This document shows, in pieces, positions 61,170-64,000 of a stretch of DNA of 64,000 bases (its first letter is position 1; each line of letters begins with the position of its first letter). The stretch is from M3007 sp031373665 (GTDB lineage: Bacteria; Bacteroidota; Bacteroidia; Chitinophagales; Saprospiraceae): positions 1 through 64,000 of the forward strand of contig JANMMZ010000035.1 in assembly GCA_031373665.1 (NCBI GenBank). The letters are read 5' to 3'. The translations under genes were made by a program, and so were the position numbers. The notes below the pieces were generated by a model. That model saw only the letters and a list, made by a program, of their open reading frames with translations. It made no database searches and was not told the DNA's origin.

Positions 61170-62615
61170 TCATTTTAATCTTTCTAACTGTACTTCGAGC
61201 CATTTTCGCTCTGCAATTAGTTGCGTTTCAGACAACTTTTGCTTCAATTTCTGTATTTTCTTATCATTTCCGGTGTTTGCTAACGTCACCATACTCTTTA
61301 ACATGTCTATAAAGGCGTTGTTCATCAAAAATATATTTTCTACCAAATTCTTTTTGCCTTGGCGGAAAATAAATAATTTGAAATTGTCAATTTTGCTGTC
61401 TAGCAACACCGAATCGGTTTCATAATAGATCTTCAACTCCAATTTTCGCAACATCAGCCCATTGAATAATCCATCAGAACCCATCGGAATCAAGTCTAGG
61501 GCTTTATTGTATTCCTTGAGGTGGTAATAATAGTTGGCTAAGTTATAATGGTAAAATCCTAAAGAATCTGGTACTCCTGCGATCCGTTCTTTGCACTGAT
61601 CTAGTACGTTTTTCACCCAATCGTATTCGCCTACCCCAAGCCCTGTTTGTACCATGTTTAAAAAAGTAGCCGCTTGTATTTTACCATCTTCATAAAGTAA
61701 TTCATTTTGCAAACTGTATTTGAATATCTTTAATAATAATGGTAAATAGGCAATGTCGCCCCGATTGTTGTGCCAAGTACAGTAATTACGGGCATAGCGG
61801 TACAAAGTTTTTAATAAGTAGCGAGGTAATACCTTGTCGTGCATTTCGAGATCCTTCAAGTATTGTTCAAATACTGAAGGCTCTTTCTGTTCAGGATTTC
61901 GAGCAAAATCAAAGCCCAAACCTAACAATCGTAACAAAGGTTCTTTCTCTGTATCAGATATTTGAAGCGCAATAGGGATGCCATGGGCAATGAGTTCGGC
62001 AAAAGAATCGTTTACCTTCGATTTTCGCCCCGAATAAAATAGTTCATTGAGCAAGTCTAGTGACTGAACTAAATAAGCATGGTGGAGCGCATGAATGGCA
62101 TTGGACAAACTCTCATGGTCATGGTTGTTTTGTCGCAAGGTATCGTATCTGCTTATTTGCATTTGGGTGAGAAAACGCAGCACCCAAAAATCAATATCAT
62201 GGACACTTTGTTTGTCTTGAATCTCTTTTAGTTTTTCCAAAATCGGCGCGGCGCGTAGGGGAGCGTCTCGATCTAAGAAAAAGGTAGCCAATCGCAGCGA
62301 TTCTGGCACTTCAAATACATTGACCGCTGTTTGAGCCGCAAATTGTTTAAGCAATTGATGCAGTTTGCTCATCACAACTTCTATTTTGCCTTTTACATAG
62401 GTTTTATCTGGATAAATGGCCCTATACGCTTGTTCCATAGATAAGTCAGGATGCCCAAAACTAGGGGCAAAAGGCAAAAGAAAGGTTAGTAAATCAATCG
62501 TATCTTTGGTGTAGGAGCCCTCATTAAAAAATGGAGAAACTACAAATTTTTGAAAACGATCCAGTTCCGCTGGTTTCAACAGAGAAAGCGTTTCTATGAA
62601 AGATGATTGTATCAT
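61170..62615 (-). CDS. Uncharacterised 481-aa helical protein (Bacteroidota type)
   Basis: The protein has no signal peptide, is Leu/Phe/Tyr-rich, and is mostly helical. It contains repeat-like stretches such as YHYNLANYYYHLKEYNKALDLIP (about 355-377), resembling a TPR, which suggests a protein-interaction scaffold. No catalytic motif is visible. A TACATTTG -7 element at 62620-62627 ends only four bases before the ATG, so the transcript may be leaderless. The gene stands alone between lemA and a convergent-side lipoprotein. Confidence 0.65.
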   Translation of the reverse strand: MIQSSFIETLSLLKPAELDRFQKFVVSPFFNEGSYTKDTIDLLTFLLPFAPSFGHPDLSMEQAYRAIYPDKTYVKGKIEVVMSKLHQLLKQFAAQTAVNVFEVPESLRLATFFLDRDAPLRAAPILEKLKEIQDKQSVHDIDFWVLRFLTQMQISRYDTLRQNNHDHESLSNAIHALHHAYLVQSLDLLNELFYSGRKSKVNDSFAELIAHGIPIALQISDTEKEPLLRLLGLGFDFARNPEQKEPSVFEQYLKDLEMHDKVLPRYLLKTLYRYARNYCTWHNNRGDIAYLPLLLKIFKYSLQNELLYEDGKIQAATFLNMVQTGLGVGEYDWVKNVLDQCKERIAGVPDSLGFYHYNLANYYYHLKEYNKALDLIPMGSDGLFNGLMLRKLELKIYYETDSVLLDSKIDNFKLFIFRQGKKNLVENIFLMNNAFIDMLKSMVTLANTGNDKKIQKLKQKLSETQLIAERKWLEVQLERLK

Positions 62616-62664
62616 GCCGCAAATGTATGAACTGCTAGATTCTTTATTGTAAAATCATAAAATA

Positions 62665-62695
62665 GTTGCAAATCTTTCAAAAAACTGCACCTTTG
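62665..62695 (+). promoter_or_regulatory. Promoter of the small lipoprotein gene (TTG-N20-CACCTTTG)
   Basis: TTG at 62665-62667 and CACCTTTG at 62688-62695, separated by 20 bases; only the first base of the TAnnTTTG element differs. It lies 45 bases upstream of the ATG at 62741. Confidence 0.5.
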
Positions 62696-62740
62696 CAAGA
62701 TGATAAAATCAATAATATATCAATAAAACTCATTTAAAAT

Positions 62741-63262
62741 ATGAAACAATCGCTTTTTCCGCTTTTTTGCATCCTGACCTTCGTATTTGCTTTTTGGTGT
62801 TGTAATCGAGAAGATGTCATAATTATTGGCTCGGACGATGTCATTATGCTCACCACTCCAGCTAAGGACTTAGAATCTTTTGCTTGTACCGATTTTACCA
62901 ATAGCCGCACCTTTATGTTGCCACCAGCCGACTCACAATTGGTCGCATGGGCAGAAGGACGATCACTGGCCAACGATACCATCCAGATCGTACGTTTTGA
63001 GGTGTTACGTGACACGGGGTTAGTTGCTAAATTTACCCTTACTTTCCGACCGCTTACTGGCAAACCCTCCGAAATGCAATGTATGAAAGGGTTTGGGTGT
63101 ACGCCGCCTTGGGAATATTTCCCTTGGAAATCACCTAATGGCAATTTCTTGGATCAAACAATACACAAGTTTCAAGTGTATCCGCGGGGTAAAAATGGTA
63201 TCTCGGTACAAAACAGAAACACCACAGAAACACTCACCATCCGTGTGAACCCTCCGCTCTAA
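62741..63262 (+). CDS. Small lipoprotein of unknown function
   Basis: The 173-aa protein begins MKQSLFPLFCILTFVFAFWCC with a lipobox-like AFWC (Cys20). The mature part has a beta-strand-like pattern (DTIQIVRFEVLRDTGLVAKFTLTFRP) and several cysteines (SFACTDF, MQCMKGFGCTPPW). I recognise no family. A promoter-like pair is upstream and a strong terminator follows, so it appears to be a monocistronic gene. Confidence 0.65.
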   Translation: MKQSLFPLFCILTFVFAFWCCNREDVIIIGSDDVIMLTTPAKDLESFACTDFTNSRTFMLPPADSQLVAWAEGRSLANDTIQIVRFEVLRDTGLVAKFTLTFRPLTGKPSEMQCMKGFGCTPPWEYFPWKSPNGNFLDQTIHKFQVYPRGKNGISVQNRNTTETLTIRVNPPL

Positions 63263-63284
63263 TGACGGAAGGGTTATAATAAAA

Positions 63285-63316
63285 ATGGGTCACTCCGATA
63301 CTTCGGAATGACCCAT
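63285..63316. terminator. Bidirectional terminator between the lipoprotein and rpmA
   Basis: A 14-bp stem with one mismatch, ATGGGTCAcTCCGA and TCGGAaTGACCCAT, has a 4-nt TACT-like loop. It is flanked by AAAAA on the left and TTTTT on the right, and separates convergent genes. Confidence 0.9.
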
Positions 63317-63359
63317 TCATTTTTATATATAAGATGTCCTTTTGATGGACAATCTTATA

Positions 63360-64000
63360 TTACTCTTTCATATCGCGACCACCAGTGAGCATGTCCTGAT
63401 ATTCTTTCAGTTCATCCCATTGGCCTTCGGCAGCAAACTTTGATTGTGCTGGCCAAGTGCTTGGATCGTGAATTTGGTAGCGAGGCCCTGCGGCATCCAA
63501 TATTTCGCGCAAGCGATCCACTGGAGCAACTGCCAATTCTGCCCATGTATTGATACCCCCATCTTTCAATAGCTGCTCAATTTTAGGGCCGATGCCTTCT
63601 ATTATTTTAAGATCGTCCAACTTAGGGCCTTTCTTAGACGCCACAGGCTTCTTGTCTTCTACTGCTGGAGCAGCAGCCACTTCAGCCACTTCTACAGGAG
63701 CAGATACTGCAACTGCTTCAACTACTTCCGCAGGTGCGGCTGCTACTTCCTTCTTTTTAGGAGCTGGTGTAGCAAGCACTGGTGCTTCAGTTTTTGGTGT
63801 TAGACGCTTTGGCTTTACCGGAGTTTCTGGTACTTCCACTAGTGGAAGAATGCTAACGAAACTACGATCGTTCTTAGAACGTTTGAATACTACTACGCCG
63901 TCAATGCCGGCGTGTAATGTATGGTCGCGACCCATATAAACATTATCGCCTGCGTGGTAACGTGTACCGCGCTGACGGATGAGGATATTGCCTGCAACAG
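63360..64000 (-). CDS. rpmA: Ribosomal protein L27 with a C-terminal helix-hairpin-helix extension (5'-truncated by the window end)
   Basis: The minus-strand frame runs from the right edge without a stop: VAGNILIRQRGTRYHAGDNVY, then MGRDHTLHAGIDGVVVFKR, the second half of L27. The Met at 63935 is internal, not a start. After the L27 core (ending about NDRSFVSI) comes an Ala/Pro/Val/Glu-rich low-complexity linker, then PKLDDLKIIEGIGPKIEQLLKDGGINTWAELA, a helix-hairpin-helix unit, and a short charged end. At least 212 aa are present, against about 85-90 for a normal L27. L27 sits near the peptidyl-transferase centre of the 50S subunit. The upstream partner rplU lies outside the window. Confidence 0.88.
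   Translation of the reverse strand, partial: VAGNILIRQRGTRYHAGDNVYMGRDHTLHAGIDGVVVFKRSKNDRSFVSILPLVEVPETPVKPKRLTPKTEAPVLATPAPKKKEVAAAPAEVVEAVAVSAPVEVAEVAAAPAVEDKKPVASKKGPKLDDLKIIEGIGPKIEQLLKDGGINTWAELAVAPVDRLREILDAAGPRYQIHDPSTWPAQSKFAAEGQWDELKEYQDMLTGGRDMKE

Noticed and set aside
63360..63935. A separate 191-aa gene starting at the Met at 63935
   Set aside because: The frame continues upstream in perfect L27 sequence to the window edge, so this Met is internal to rpmA.

Overview
The window looks like a chromosomal segment of a Bacteroidota bacterium, most likely class Saprospiria (Haliscomenobacter/Lewinella-like). This is inferred from several signals: type IX secretion (T9SS) C-terminal sorting domains of both kinds (Por/type A and gliding/CHU_C type B), very long Ig/PKD/SprB-repeat surface proteins, Bacteroidota-type promoters (TTG or TTTG, about 19-20 nt, then TAnnTTTG) and a lack of obvious Shine-Dalgarno sequences. 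No transposase, phage gene or CRISPR array is visible. The genes are a mixture of housekeeping functions and secreted or envelope proteins.

Layout. 1-2.2 kb: a palindrome-rich non-coding stretch, a TSUP (TauE/SafE) permease translationally coupled to a stand-alone thiopeptide/lantibiotic-dehydratase C-terminal-type protein, and an initiator tRNA. 2.2-3 kb: non-coding and rich in repeats and palindromes. 3-10 kb: nth and surE (overlapping tail to tail), a triple-LysM secreted protein, a tandem AAA+ (CbbX/SpoVK-like) ATPase and a small outer-membrane protein. 10-19 kb: recQ, tRNA-Ser, a polylysine-bearing outer-membrane protein, aroK, a lipoprotein, a LuxE-like ligase, an orphan secreted protein, a YghZ-type aldo/keto reductase and a YtcJ-like amidohydrolase. 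19-34 kb: a 1431-aa T9SS repeat protein, tsaD, a bactofilin, a beta-helix protein ending in a two-TM ion-channel module, a 1321-aa CotH/lamin-tail T9SS protein and a T9SS subtilase. 34-45 kb: bshB1, hemH, a 2033-aa type-B T9SS repeat protein and a DUF5916 protein. 45-50.6 kb: a BlaR1-like M56 protease with twelve 29-aa C-terminal repeats and its BlaI repressor (with a clear palindromic operator), a T9SS-domain remnant, and a crotonase / ferredoxin-NADP reductase / [2Fe-2S] ferredoxin operon. 50.8-64 kb: a DEAD-box helicase, a Tat-exported Gfo/Idh/MocA oxidoreductase, a YdeI-like protein, the class Ia RNR small subunit with DnaA-box-like sites and a candidate small RNA upstream, an ATP-grasp-like protein, obgE, a lipoprotein, purN, a LemA-TPM-TPM set, a large conserved hypothetical protein, a small lipoprotein, and the 3' part of ribosomal protein L27 carrying an unusual helix-hairpin-helix extension.

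How the parts fit. Much of the coding capacity makes T9SS cargo (at least four full-length proteins plus one orphan sorting-domain fragment), which fits an adhesive or degradative surface lifestyle. The BlaI-BlaR1 pair looks like a protease-relieved sensor and repressor unit with a non-standard sensor. The items that most deserve a second look are the repeat-sensor BlaR1, the L27-HhH fusion, the beta-helix/ion-channel protein, the double-beta-domain AAA+ protein, the stand-alone LanB-C-like gene, the candidate sRNA upstream of nrdB, and a roughly 65-bp dispersed repeat family around tRNA-Ser.
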